A program made the position numbers and the translations under genes. Below are positions 1-7,321 of a DNA stretch of 14,175 nucleotides, piece by piece; positions within the stretch are counted from its first letter, which is position 1; each line of letters opens with the position of its first letter. Source of the stretch: Polaromonas sp. Lineage in GTDB: Bacteria; Pseudomonadota; Gammaproteobacteria; Burkholderiales; Burkholderiaceae_C. Below the pieces are notes generated by a model. It saw only the letters and a program-made list of their open reading frames with translations, did not search any database and was not told where the DNA came from. Location of the stretch: NCBI GenBank assembly GCA_014376885.1, contig JACMQR010000094.1, forward strand, positions 1-14,175. Reading direction: 5' to 3'.

Positions 1-393
1 CATTACGACGGCACCGTGTTTCACCGCGTGATTCCGGGCTTCATGGTGCAGGGCGGCGGCTTTGCCGTCGGCATGGCGCAAAAGCCGACCGACGGCGAGA
101 TCGAGAACGAAGCCACCAATGGCCTGAAAAACGACATGTACACCGTCGCCATGGCCCGCACCAACGCGCCGCATTCGGCCAGTTCGCAGTTTTTCATCAA
201 TGTCGGCAACAACGGCTTTTTGAACCACACCGGCCAGAACGCCTCAGGCTGGGGTTACGCCGTGTTCGGCAAGGTTGTGTCGGGCAGCGACGTGGTCGAC
301 AAGATCAAGGCCGTCAAAACCGGCCGCAAGGGCTTTCATGACGATGTGCCGGTTGAAGATGTCGTGATTGAAAAAGCCGTCGCGTTGGCTTGA
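1..393 (+). CDS. ppiB: Peptidyl-prolyl cis-trans isomerase, cyclophilin type (5' end outside window)
   Basis: Cyclophilins catalyse cis-trans isomerisation of X-Pro bonds and help protein folding; PpiB-type enzymes without a signal peptide are cytoplasmic. The reading frame is open from base 1, so the N-terminus is missing; the GTG at 16 is an internal valine, not a start. The visible 130 residues open with [20 protein letters not shown], the family signature that carries the catalytic arginine (FHR) and the F-x-x-Q substrate pocket. They continue with [18 protein letters not shown] and [12 protein letters not shown], all diagnostic for bacterial PpiB. About 30-35 residues are probably missing from a usual length near 165. 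The stop at 391-393 is followed 18 bases later by lpxH in the same reading frame, suggesting one transcript. The signal-less cytoplasmic form cannot be confirmed because the N-terminus is not visible; a periplasmic PpiA-like form is the alternative. Confidence 0.95.
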   Translation, partial: HYDGTVFHRVIPGFMVQGGGFAVGMAQKPTDGEIENEATNGLKNDMYTVAMARTNAPHSASSQFFINVGNNGFLNHTGQNASGWGYAVFGKVVSGSDVVDKIKAVKTGRKGFHDDVPVEDVVIEKAVALA

Positions 394-400
394 GCGCGCT

Positions 401-405
401 GGGGA
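401..405 (+). promoter_or_regulatory. Ribosome binding site deciding the TTG start of lpxH
   Basis: GGGGA lies 6 bases before a TTG at 412, directly after the ppiB stop. No ATG is available between the upstream in-frame stop (391-393) and the first conserved LpxH motif. This purine run therefore favours TTG 412 over the other in-frame candidate, GTG 439. Confidence 0.5.
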
Positions 406-411
406 CTGAGC

Positions 412-1218
412 TTGCCTGAGTCCCGCGCCCTGCCGACCGTGCCCCCCCTGGCCGAGCTTGCTGCCCGGCCGGCGTGGCGCACGGTCGATTTCATTTCCGA
501 CCTGCATCTGAGCGCCGGCGACCCGGCCACCTTTGCCGCCTGGCAGCACTATCTGCAGGCCACGCCGGCCGACGCGGTGTTCATCCTGGGCGACCTGTTT
601 GAAGTCTGGGTCGGCGACGATGCGGTGAACGCCAGCCCCGAAAACCATTTTGAAACATCCTGCTCCCAGGCGCTGCGCCAGGCCGCCGACCGGCTGGCGC
701 TGTTTTTCATGCATGGCAACCGCGACTTTCTCGTCGGCCCGGCGCTCATGGCGCAAACCGGCGCCATCCTGTTGAGCGACCCGACGGTGCTGGCGTTTGC
801 CGGCCAGCGCTGGCTGCTGTCGCATGGCGACGCGCTCTGCCTGGACGACGCCGGCTATCAGGATTTTCGCCGTCTGGTGCGCAGCCCCGACTGGCAGCGC
901 GCCTTTTTGGACCGGCCCCTGGCCGAACGCCAGGCGCTGGCCCGTGACATGCGCCGGCAAAGCGAAGCGCGCAAGCGCTCGGGCACCGACTATGGCGACG
1001 TGGACGCCGCAGCCGCCCGGCAATGGCTGGGCGCTGCCGGCGCGCCGGTGCTGATCCACGGCCACACCCACAAGCCGGCGCGGCACGACCTGGGCGGCGG
1101 CCTGTCGCGCTGGGTGCTCAGCGACTGGGACAGCCTGGCCAGCGTGCCGCGCGCCGAGGTGCTGCGCCTTAGCGACGGCGGGCTGCAGCGCATCGCCGTG
1201 CTGGCGCCACCGGCTTGA
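412..1218 (+). CDS. lpxH: UDP-2,3-diacylglucosamine diphosphatase LpxH
   Basis: LpxH hydrolyses UDP-2,3-diacylglucosamine to lipid X and UMP, the fourth step of lipid A synthesis, at the cytoplasmic face of the inner membrane. The 268-residue product has the full calcineurin-like metallophosphoesterase set: SDLHLS (D30, H32), GDLFEVWVGDD (D61), HGNRD (N103), SHGD (H138) and HGHTHKP (H216, H218, H220). The LpxH-specific DDAGYQDFRR follows the SHGD motif. This set binds the two Mn2+ ions and separates LpxH from the unrelated LpxI. The TTG start gives about 25 residues before the first motif, making the protein longer than the roughly 240-residue E. coli enzyme; GTG 439 would remove 9 of them. 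It sits 18 bases after ppiB and 4 bases before the M90 peptidase gene, so it is probably in an operon with both. The assignment rests on recalled E. coli LpxH similarity along the whole length. Confidence 0.95.
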   Translation: MPESRALPTVPPLAELAARPAWRTVDFISDLHLSAGDPATFAAWQHYLQATPADAVFILGDLFEVWVGDDAVNASPENHFETSCSQALRQAADRLALFFMHGNRDFLVGPALMAQTGAILLSDPTVLAFAGQRWLLSHGDALCLDDAGYQDFRRLVRSPDWQRAFLDRPLAERQALARDMRRQSEARKRSGTDYGDVDAAAARQWLGAAGAPVLIHGHTHKPARHDLGGGLSRWVLSDWDSLASVPRAEVLRLSDGGLQRIAVLAPPA

Positions 1219-1222
1219 CGCC

Positions 1223-2044
1223 ATGCTCGACTGGCTGAAAAACCTGCCGGCCCGCCTGGGCCTGCCCGGCGCCCGGCCCAAGGCCATTCCCGAGCTGCTG
1301 TGGCAGCAAACGCTGCAGCGCTTTGCCTTTCTGGGCCGCTTGCCGGCCGGCGAGCAGCAGGCGCTGCGCCTGCTGGTGGGCCGCTTTCTGCAGGGCAAGG
1401 AATTTACCGGCGCGCACGGCCTTGAAGTGACCGATGACATGGCCGTTGCCATCGCCGCCCAGGCTTGCCTGCCGGTGCTGCACCTCGGGCTGGGCTGGTA
1501 TGACGACTTTGCCGGCATCGTCGTGCATCCCGGTGCCATGCTGGCGCGGCGCAAAGCCGTCGACGCCGCGGGCGTGGTGCACCACTACCAGGAAGCGTTG
1601 CTTGGCGAGGCCATGCACGGCGGGCCGGTCACCCTGAGCTGGCAGGACGTGGCCGCCTCGGGCATGTCAGCCGCGCAGGGCCACAACGTGGTGATTCATG
1701 AGTTCATCCACAAGATCGACATGCGAAACGGCGTGGCCGACGGCTGCCCGCCCCTGCCGTCGCGCGCCGCCCATGCCGCCTGGCGTGCGGCCATGCAGCC
1801 GGCGTTTGACGATTTTCGCGAGCAGGTCGCCATGGCCGAGCGCTTTGGCGGCGCGCAGCCCTGGCTGGACGCCTATGGCGCCAGCGCGCCAGCCGAATTT
1901 TTTGCGGTGGCCTGCGAAGGCTATTTCGTCAACCGCGAACGCTTCACTGAAGACTTTGCCAGCCTGACCGCTCTGTTTGACCGATTTTTCAGGCCAAAAC
2001 AGGCCCACGCGCTTTCTGGTAAAAGCTACAGCGCTACTGATTAA
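1223..2044 (+). CDS. mtfA: M90-family zinc metallopeptidase, MtfA-like
   Basis: MtfA of E. coli is a zinc aminopeptidase that also binds and titrates the glucose-PTS repressor Mlc; in most betaproteobacteria its partner is unknown. The 273-residue product has the zinc motif VIHEFIHKIDMRNG (H159, E160, H163) and a downstream EFFAVACEGYF whose E225 is at the right distance for the third zinc ligand. The upstream HPGAM and YQEALLGEA blocks are also typical of MtfA. No signal peptide or membrane segment is visible, so it is cytoplasmic. The start at ATG 1223 lies 4 bases after the lpxH stop with no good Shine-Dalgarno, which suggests translational coupling. Oddity: the last residues (ALSGKSYSATD) and the stop codon come from an AT-richer GCTA/TAGC repeat (2013-2050), so the native C-terminus may have been replaced. 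Family assignment is firm; the physiological role here is not. Confidence 0.93.
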   Translation: MLDWLKNLPARLGLPGARPKAIPELLWQQTLQRFAFLGRLPAGEQQALRLLVGRFLQGKEFTGAHGLEVTDDMAVAIAAQACLPVLHLGLGWYDDFAGIVVHPGAMLARRKAVDAAGVVHHYQEALLGEAMHGGPVTLSWQDVAASGMSAAQGHNVVIHEFIHKIDMRNGVADGCPPLPSRAAHAAWRAAMQPAFDDFREQVAMAERFGGAQPWLDAYGASAPAEFFAVACEGYFVNRERFTEDFASLTALFDRFFRPKQAHALSGKSYSATD

Positions 2045-2050
2045 ATAGCG
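2013..2050 (+). repeat. AT-richer GCTA/TAGC repeat forming the mtfA C-terminus
   Basis: The stretch contains TTTCTGG, AAAAGCTACAGCGCTA and TTAAATAGC, and is clearly poorer in GC than its surroundings. TTTCTGG followed by a GCTA/TAGC-rich tail recurs at 14032-14092 inside the DUF748 gene. I group it with the other sites at 2101-2122, 7962-7990, 10460-10494 and 14014-14092. The stop codon of mtfA (2042-2044) lies inside it. Exact boundaries are uncertain. Confidence 0.45.
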
Positions 2051-2060
2051 TCAAAGCCGT

Positions 2061-2070
2061 TGACCGGTCA
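2061..2070. promoter_or_regulatory. Perfect 10-bp palindrome, possible operator upstream of mgtA
   Basis: TGACCGGTCA reads the same on both strands and lies about 150 bases before the mgtA start, in the gap where its promoter should be. A dyad of this kind could bind a dimeric regulator, but a 10-base palindrome also arises by chance in GC-rich DNA. No regulator is identified. Confidence 0.2.
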
Positions 2071-2100
2071 GACCGGCAGCGTCGCGGGATAACCCGAATT

Positions 2101-2122
2101 GCGCGATAGCTTTTTAGCGCTA
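2101..2122. repeat. GCTA/TAGC repeat unit in the mgtA leader
   Basis: GCGCGATAGCTTTTTAGCGC followed by TA contains the TAGC and AGCGCTA words seen in the repeat at 2013-2050, about 50 bases upstream. The two may be the ends of one element of roughly 110 bases. Short, so the grouping is tentative. Confidence 0.35.
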
Positions 2123-2222
2123 GGTCTTGTCACAAAAAAAGCGTACATTGCGCCCACGCTGCGCACAGGCCGTGGCTTGGCGCCCTGCCGGGCGATAACA
2201 AGAACAACAACCCCCTATTTCC

Positions 2223-4979
2223 ATGAATATCTTCAGCCAGCTCTTTGGGCGGTTTCTGGTGTCACGCCACACCAGCCACCTGTTTCGCCGCCGAGTCATC
2301 CTGGAGTCGCTGCCCAGGGAGGGCCGGGCCGAGGCGGTGCCCGACCAGTTGTCCCGGCAGCTGTCGCAGCAAGCCCAGGCCGGGCTGCCCGACCTGCTGG
2401 CGCAGCTCAACAGCCGCAAGGATGGCCTGAGCGACACCGAAGCCGACGCTATCCGCGCCCGTGTTGGCCCGAACGAGGTCGAACATGAAAAGCCGATGCC
2501 GTGGTGGCTGCATCTGTGGCTGAGCTACAAGAATCCGTTCAATCTGCTGCTCACGGTGCTGGCTGTCGTGTCCTACTACACCGAAGACATCAAGGCCGCG
2601 ATTGTCATTGGCAGCATGGTGATCTTGTCGACCCTGCTGCGCTTTGTGCAAGAGCGCCGCTCCAACCAGGCGGCGCTGGCGCTCAAGGAGCTGGTGAGCA
2701 ACAAAGCCACCGTAATTCGCCAGGGCAGCGCCGCCGCCGCTGCGGCCGATGCGCAGCGCTATTTCGACATCAGCCTGTCCGTCAAGCCGGCCAGCCCGCA
2801 GGAGCTGCCCATCAAGCTCCTGGTGCCCGGCGACATCGTGCTGCTGTCGGCCGGCGACATGATCCCGGCCGACTGCCGGGTGATGGTCGCCAAAGACCTG
2901 TTCGTCAGCCAGTCGGCCATGACCGGCGAGTCGCTGCCGGTTGAAAAATTCCCCGATGCCACCGGCCAGACCGAGGGCGCCCTGGCCATGCCCAACCTGG
3001 TGTTCATGGGCACCAACGTCGTTTCCGGCTCCGCCACCGTACTGGTGCTGGCCACCGGCAACAGCACCTACTTTGGCATGCTGGCCACCCGGGTCACGGC
3101 CAACACCCGTGAAATCAATGCCTTTCAGATTGGCGTCAACAAGGTCAGCTGGCTGTTGATCCGCTTTGCCTTTGTGATGGTGCCGATTGTTTTCCTGATC
3201 AACGGCTTTACCAAGGGCGACTGGCCCGAGGCCTTTTTGTTCGCCCTGTCGGTGGCGGTCGGGCTGACGCCGGAAATGCTGCCGATGATCGTCACCTCCA
3301 CCCTGGCCAAGGGCGCGGTGCTGCTGTCGCGCAAGAAAGTCATCGTCAAGCGCCTGGACGCCATCCAGAACTTCGGCGCCATGGATGTGCTGTGCACCGA
3401 CAAGACCGGCACCTTGACGCAAGACAAGATTGCCCTGGCCCGCCACACCGACGTGTTCGGCAAGGAGTCCGAAGAGGTGCTGGGCTTTGCCTACCTGAAC
3501 AGTTTTTACCAGACCGGCCTGAAAAACCTGCTCGACCGCGCGGTGCTGGAGCATTTCGAGGTCGAAAAAGAGCTGCAGCTGGCCAAGAACTACACCAAGA
3601 TCGACGAAGTTCCATTTGACTTCGTGCGCCGGCGCATGTCGGTGGTGGTGTCCGAGCGCAACGACCACCACGAGCTGATCTGCAAGGGCGCGGTGGAAGA
3701 GGTGGTTGCGGCCTGCAGCCGGGTGCGCGATGGCGACCAGACGGTGGCGCTGGACGCGGCCATGCTTGAGCGTGTGCACCGCGTCACCCGCGACCTGAAC
3801 GAAGAGGGCTTGCGCGTGGTCGCGGTGGCGGTCAAGGAAATTCCGCCCAGCCAGGTGGCCTATTCGGTGGCCGACGAGTCCGAACTGACCTTGATTGGCT
3901 ACATTGCCTTTCTGGACCCGCCCAAGGAATCGACCGCCCCGGCATTGCGGGCGCTGGCGGCCAACGGCATCGCCGTCAAGGTGCTCACCGGCGACAACGA
4001 GCTGGTGACCGCCGAGGTCTGCCGCCAGGTCGGCCTGGTGGTCGAAGGCATGGTGCTGGGTCCGCAAATCGACCGCATGGACGACCCGACGCTGGCCCTG
4101 GCGGTCGAGCAGCACACCATTTTTGCCAAGCTGTCGCCGCTGAACAAAGAGCGCATCGTGCGCAGCCTGCGGGCCAATGGCCACATTGTCGGCTTCATGG
4201 GCGACGGCATCAACGACGCGCCGGCGCTGCGCGCCGCCGACATCGGCATTTCGGTCGATACGGCGGTGGACATTGCCAAGGAAGCGGCCGACATCATCTT
4301 GCTCGAGCGCAGCCTGATGGTGCTGGAAGAAGGCGTGGTCGAAGGCCGCAAGACCTTTGCCAACATGCTCAAGTACATCCGGATGACCGCCAGCTCAAAC
4401 TTCGGCAATGTGTTTTCGGTGCTGATCGCCAGTGTGTTTTTGCCGTTTTTGCCCATGCTGCCGCTGCAGCTGCTGGTACAAAACCTGCTGTATGACGTGT
4501 CGCAAATCACCGTGCCGTTTGACAATGTCGATGCCGAACTGGTCACGCAGCCGCTGAAATGGAACCCGGACGACATCAGCCGCTTCATGGTATTTTTTGG
4601 GCCGCTCAGCTCGATTTTCGACATCACGACCTTCGTGGTGATGTGGTACGTTTTCAAAGCCAATGCGGCAGAGCACCAGTCGCTGTTCCAGTCGGGCTGG
4701 TTCGTGGTCGGGCTGCTGACGCAGACCTTGATCGTGCACATGATCCGCACGCCGAAAATCCCGTTCATCGAAAGCCGCGCTGCCTGGCCGCTGCTGGTGA
4801 TGACGCTGGTCATCATGGCCGTGGGCATCTTTTTGCCCATGGGTCCGCTGGCTGGCTACTTCAAGCTCGAAGCCCTGCCGATGGCCTATTTCGGCTGGCT
4901 GGCGGCCATTCTGGTAGCCTATGCGCTGCTGACCACCCTGATGAAGCGCTACTACATTCGGCGCTTTGGCTGGCAGTAA
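2223..4979 (+). CDS. mgtA: P-type Mg2+-importing ATPase (P3B), MgtA/MgtB-like
   Basis: This inner-membrane pump imports Mg2+ using ATP hydrolysis. The 918-residue product contains, in order: an N-terminal cytoplasmic region; M1-M2 (about 104-140); the actuator-domain TGES (234-237); M3 (about 308-329) and M4 with GLTPEMLP (about 337-357); the phosphorylation site CTDKTGTLTQ with D393; LTGDNE (588-593) and GDGINDAPAL (660-669) in the ATP and phosphorylation domains; and six C-terminal helices ending KRYYIRRFGWQ. SSNFGNVFSVL, FDITTFVVMWYVF and LFQSGWFVVGLLTQTL match Salmonella MgtA/MgtB almost word for word, which separates it from Ca2+ and heavy-metal ATPases. Length fits the family (about 900). 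The N-terminal 60 residues are the least conserved part and ATG 2223 has no strong Shine-Dalgarno, so the start is a little uncertain. It is probably transcribed from its own promoter. I cannot separate mgtA from mgtB naming. Confidence 0.96.
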   Translation: MNIFSQLFGRFLVSRHTSHLFRRRVILESLPREGRAEAVPDQLSRQLSQQAQAGLPDLLAQLNSRKDGLSDTEADAIRARVGPNEVEHEKPMPWWLHLWLSYKNPFNLLLTVLAVVSYYTEDIKAAIVIGSMVILSTLLRFVQERRSNQAALALKELVSNKATVIRQGSAAAAAADAQRYFDISLSVKPASPQELPIKLLVPGDIVLLSAGDMIPADCRVMVAKDLFVSQSAMTGESLPVEKFPDATGQTEGALAMPNLVFMGTNVVSGSATVLVLATGNSTYFGMLATRVTANTREINAFQIGVNKVSWLLIRFAFVMVPIVFLINGFTKGDWPEAFLFALSVAVGLTPEMLPMIVTSTLAKGAVLLSRKKVIVKRLDAIQNFGAMDVLCTDKTGTLTQDKIALARHTDVFGKESEEVLGFAYLNSFYQTGLKNLLDRAVLEHFEVEKELQLAKNYTKIDEVPFDFVRRRMSVVVSERNDHHELICKGAVEEVVAACSRVRDGDQTVALDAAMLERVHRVTRDLNEEGLRVVAVAVKEIPPSQVAYSVADESELTLIGYIAFLDPPKESTAPALRALAANGIAVKVLTGDNELVTAEVCRQVGLVVEGMVLGPQIDRMDDPTLALAVEQHTIFAKLSPLNKERIVRSLRANGHIVGFMGDGINDAPALRAADIGISVDTAVDIAKEAADIILLERSLMVLEEGVVEGRKTFANMLKYIRMTASSNFGNVFSVLIASVFLPFLPMLPLQLLVQNLLYDVSQITVPFDNVDAELVTQPLKWNPDDISRFMVFFGPLSSIFDITTFVVMWYVFKANAAEHQSLFQSGWFVVGLLTQTLIVHMIRTPKIPFIESRAAWPLLVMTLVIMAVGIFLPMGPLAGYFKLEALPMAYFGWLAAILVAYALLTTLMKRYYIRRFGWQ

Positions 4980-4982
4980 ACG

Positions 4983-5002
4983 GCCGCCGCGCGCCGGCTT
5001 TT
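4983..5002 (+). terminator. Weak hairpin plus T4 after mgtA
   Basis: GCCG (4983-4986) can pair with CGGC (4995-4998) across an 8-base loop, directly followed by TTTT. It starts 3 bases after the mgtA stop. The stem is only 4 bp and the T-run short, so termination would be partial at best; the next gene begins 30 bases later. Confidence 0.25.
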
Positions 5003-5016
5003 CATATCCCTGTTTC

Positions 5017-5021
5017 AGGAG
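5017..5021 (+). promoter_or_regulatory. Shine-Dalgarno deciding the cytochrome b561 start
   Basis: AGGAG stands 10 bases before ATG 5032. The frame stays open 22 codons further upstream, into the end of mgtA, but this ribosome binding site and the family's short N-terminus favour ATG 5032. Confidence 0.65.
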
Positions 5022-5031
5022 TCTTGAACCC

Positions 5032-5589
5032 ATGCACCCACACCCTGCCCCACCCCCGACGGGCGATGCCTCCTACGCGCCGCCTGCTAAATTGCTGCAC
5101 TGGACGCTGGCGGTCCTGCTGGTCGGCATGGTCGCTTCAGGCTGGTACATGACAGCCATCGAAGACGACCCAGGCAGCGCGTGGTTCTTCAACATGCACA
5201 AGTCCATCGGCCTGGTGGTTGCCGCCTTGGTGCTCGTGCGCCTGGTCTGGCGCCTGAGCCACCGGCCTGCTGACCTGCCGGCCAGTGTGCCGTCATGGCA
5301 GGCCAGGGCGTCCCGCGCCACCCACCGGCTGCTGTACGCCGCAATGGTCGCCATGCCAGCTTTCGGCATCACCGGCTCGCTGCTGAGCAAAAACGGAATT
5401 GCCTTTTTCGGCACCTCCTTGCCGCGCGTTTTCGCGGCAAACCACGACTTGGCTGAAATTTTCTACGGTGCCCATTCAGTGACTGCCTGGCTGTTGGTCG
5501 GGTTGACGGCGCTGCATGTATCGGCCGGACTGAAACACCTGCTGATTAACCGGGACGGGGTGTTCCAGCGCATGTGGCTGGCCCGGTAA
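5032..5589 (+). CDS. cybB: Cytochrome b561 family di-haem membrane protein
   Basis: These four-helix inner-membrane proteins carry two b-type haems; CybB of E. coli oxidises ubiquinol and reduces superoxide at the periplasmic side. The 185-residue product shows four hydrophobic segments. Histidines at 23 (KLLHWTLA), 56 (MHKSIG), 148 (GAHSVTAW) and 162 (ALHVSAGLKH) match the axial-ligand spacing of E. coli CybB (H13/H47 and H137/H151: intervals 34 and 14, here 33 and 14). LVWRL-x-HRP at the end of helix 2 is typical. The gene follows mgtA by 52 bases with a good Shine-Dalgarno, and the DUF4337 gene begins 5 bases after its stop. Some b561-like proteins serve as electron carriers for partner enzymes; no partner is seen here. 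The family call is firm; the exact role and the cybB symbol are by analogy. Confidence 0.9.
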   Translation: MHPHPAPPPTGDASYAPPAKLLHWTLAVLLVGMVASGWYMTAIEDDPGSAWFFNMHKSIGLVVAALVLVRLVWRLSHRPADLPASVPSWQARASRATHRLLYAAMVAMPAFGITGSLLSKNGIAFFGTSLPRVFAANHDLAEIFYGAHSVTAWLLVGLTALHVSAGLKHLLINRDGVFQRMWLAR

Positions 5590-5594
5590 GCGCC

Positions 5595-6206
5595 ATGGCA
5601 CTCGACCCCCGCGAAGCGATTCCTGCGGCCGACGCCGCCGACGACGACTCGGCGTTTTCCAAGTTTCGCCGGCTCAACCAGTGCGTCGCCATCACGGTGG
5701 CGCTGCTGGCGACCTTCATGGGCATCTGCAAGGTCAAGGACGACAACATCGTGCAGTCGATGCAGCAGGCCCAGGCGAACAAGATTGACCATTGGAGTTT
5801 TTACCAGGCGCGCAACATCCGCGAGGAAGTGGCCAAGGCGGCGCTGGTGCAGCTGCAGCTGGCCGCGCCGTCGCAGCCCGCCTCCGAGCAGCCAAAATAC
5901 CAAGAAGCCATTGCCCGGTATGCACGGCTGGCCGACGACCAGGCGGCCAAGAAAAACGAGCTGAAAGACCTGGCGGCGCAGGACCAGAAAGACTACGACG
6001 CCGCCAATTTCCGCGACGACCAGTTCGACCTGGCCGACGCCCTGCTCGCCATCGCTATTGCGCTGCTGGCCGTCACCGCCCTGACGCACCTGTGGTGGCT
6101 GTATGCGGTGGCGCTGGTGCCCACGGCCTTCGGGGTACTGATGGGCCTGTCAGGGCTGGCGGGCTGGGCGATTCATCCGGATGCGCTGATCCGGCTGCTG
6201 TCGTAG
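5595..6206 (+). CDS. DUF4337 family membrane protein
   Basis: Function unknown. The 203-residue product has one N-terminal helix in the block NQCVAITVALLATFMGICKV, followed by KDDNIVQSMQQAQANKIDHW and YQARNIREEVA, which I recognise as the DUF4337 core. A charged, probably coiled soluble segment (about 60-140) follows. Two or three C-terminal helices (ALLAIAIALLAVTALTHLWW and the glycine-rich stretch after it) end the protein. The chosen start is ATG 5595, 5 bases after the cytochrome b561 stop. GTG 5574, overlapping that gene, would add 7 residues and cannot be excluded; neither has a strong Shine-Dalgarno. The tight junction suggests translational coupling with cytochrome b561. Confidence 0.85.
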   Translation: MALDPREAIPAADAADDDSAFSKFRRLNQCVAITVALLATFMGICKVKDDNIVQSMQQAQANKIDHWSFYQARNIREEVAKAALVQLQLAAPSQPASEQPKYQEAIARYARLADDQAAKKNELKDLAAQDQKDYDAANFRDDQFDLADALLAIAIALLAVTALTHLWWLYAVALVPTAFGVLMGLSGLAGWAIHPDALIRLLS

Positions 6207-6215
6207 CCTAAAGCC

Positions 6216-6232
6216 GCGCTGGCTGGCAGCGC
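6216..6232. terminator. Hairpin between convergent DUF4337 and histidine kinase genes
   Basis: GCGCTG (6216-6221) and CAGCGC (6227-6232) form a 6-bp stem with a 5-base loop, 10 bases after the DUF4337 stop and about 50 bases after the kinase stop on the other strand. There is no real T-run on either side (CTTTA on the minus side), so its role as a terminator is uncertain. Confidence 0.3.
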
Positions 6233-6280
6233 TTGGGTGCTCTGGAAAACCCGGCGGGCCGGCCGCGTCAGCCGCCCGGC

Positions 6281-7321
6281 TCAGGCGCTGGGCAGCTGGA
6301 CGCTGGGCAGGTAAAGGGTGAACACAGAGCCGCGCCCGACGGTGCTTTCAACCTCGACATGGCCGCCCGACTGCGCCATGAAGGCCTGCACCTGGCTCAG
6401 GCCCAGGCCGGTGCCCTTGCCGACCTCCTTGGTGGTGTAGAAGGTTTCGAAAATGCTTTTCAGCCGCTCCGCCGGAATGCCGCAGCCGGTGTCAGCCACC
6501 GACACGGCAACGAACGCCTGCGGGCGCCCCGCCGGGCCAGCGCCGGCCGGCCCGGTGGTCGAGGGCTGCACCCGGATGGTCAGCAGGCCGCGAGCATCCA
6601 TCGCATCGCGCGCGTTGGCCGCCAGGTTGACCAGGGCGGTTTCAAACTGACTGACATCGGCAACCGCCCGGCACGAATCGGCATGGCAGTCGGCCAGATC
6701 AATATGCACCAGCACGCCCATCAGCGGACCCAGCAAATCGGCCATGCCCTGAACGCGCAGGCCGACATCAAACACCTCGGGCTGCAGCGACTCCTGCCGG
6801 CTGAAGGCCACCAGATGGGCGGTGAGCTTGGCGGCGCGCTGGACCGTCTCAAAGATCCGGTCGGTGTTGCGCGACCGCTGCTCAGGTGAGATGTCCTGGC
6901 GCTTGAGCAGCTCAATGCAGCCGCTGATGATGCCCAGGAAGTTGTTGAAATCATGCGCCACGCCAGCGGTGAACTGGCCCAGCGCCTCCAGCTTTTGCGA
7001 CTGCATCAAAGCCTGCCTGAGTTGCTGCAGCTCGGCGGTCCGCTGCTCAAGCGCGCTGTTGAGCTGCGCCAGCGCGAGCTCCGGATGCAACGCCTGGCCC
7101 GGAGGCAGATCGGCTGGGTTTTTTGAAGTGGCGGCGCTTGTGGCGGGGGCACTGGCGGCAGGGGCAGCCGCAGACAAACCGACCCCTCCAGCCCCGCCGG
7201 TCACGCTCGCAACATCACTGAGGCTGTCATGGGCCAAAGAATCGTCAGCCGCCTGGCCGACCGTGCCCCCGGACGCCAGCGCCGGCAACGGTGTCGATGT
7301 CGGTGTGGATGTCGATGTCAT
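6281..7321 (-). CDS. Soluble sensor histidine kinase (orphan, HisKA + HATPase_c)
   Basis: Histidine kinases autophosphorylate and pass the phosphate to a response regulator. Counting 346 residues from ATG 7321, the H-box is [16 protein letters not shown] with H123, the N-box [11 protein letters not shown] (about 232-242), the G1 box DTGCGIP (277-283), the F box [10 protein letters not shown] and the G2 box GKGTGLGLS (about 301-309). HDFNN and FYTTK place it with the NtrB-like/hybrid-kinase group. Residues 1-80 are low-complexity Ala/Ser/Thr/Pro; about 85-118 is a Leu/Gln-rich probable coiled coil feeding into the dimerisation helix. There is no membrane segment, PAS, GAF or receiver domain, and no response regulator next to it, so the signal and partner are unknown. 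TTG 7351 would add 10 residues; ATG 7321, with AAAGG upstream, is preferred. Confidence 0.88.
   Translation of the reverse strand: MTSTSTPTSTPLPALASGGTVGQAADDSLAHDSLSDVASVTGGAGGVGLSAAAPAASAPATSAATSKNPADLPPGQALHPELALAQLNSALEQRTAELQQLRQALMQSQKLEALGQFTAGVAHDFNNFLGIISGCIELLKRQDISPEQRSRNTDRIFETVQRAAKLTAHLVAFSRQESLQPEVFDVGLRVQGMADLLGPLMGVLVHIDLADCHADSCRAVADVSQFETALVNLAANARDAMDARGLLTIRVQPSTTGPAGAGPAGRPQAFVAVSVADTGCGIPAERLKSIFETFYTTKEVGKGTGLGLSQVQAFMAQSGGHVEVESTVGRGSVFTLYLPSVQLPSA
7290..7321 (-). repeat. GACATC/GACACC microrepeat at the kinase N-terminus
   Basis: Reading the minus strand from the ATG, near-tandem 6-base units GACATC, GACATC, CACACC, GACATC, GACACC encode a Thr-Ser/Thr-Pro string ([10 protein letters not shown]). 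It lies in the disordered N-terminal segment, where length variation would be harmless. Confidence 0.5.

Larger units (their letters stand above)
2045..2222 (+). other. Non-coding leader between mtfA and mgtA
   Basis: This 178-base gap probably holds the promoter and 5' leader of the Mg2+ transporter. Seen in it: a perfect palindrome TGACCGGTCA (2061-2070), a small hairpin CGGG-ATAA-CCCG (2085-2096), a repeat unit (2101-2122), an A7 run (2134-2140) and an A/C-rich unstructured stretch just before the start codon. There is no strong Shine-Dalgarno before ATG 2223. mgtA leaders in enterobacteria carry an Mg2+-sensing element; nothing here matches it closely enough to name one. No sigma70 promoter with good spacing was found. 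Confidence 0.4.

Noticed and set aside
244..1554. 436-codon open frame on the minus strand across ppiB, lpxH and mtfA
   Set aside because: Composition is Arg/Gln/Ala/Gly-rich with no recognisable domain, and it lies antisense to three well-supported genes; a shadow of high third-position GC.
2127..2149. TTGTCA...TACATT as an mgtA promoter
   Set aside because: The spacer is only 11 bases, too short for a sigma70 promoter.
2262..4184. 640-codon minus-strand open frame inside mgtA
   Set aside because: His/Gln/Gly-rich low-complexity translation antisense to a fully motif-supported P-type ATPase.
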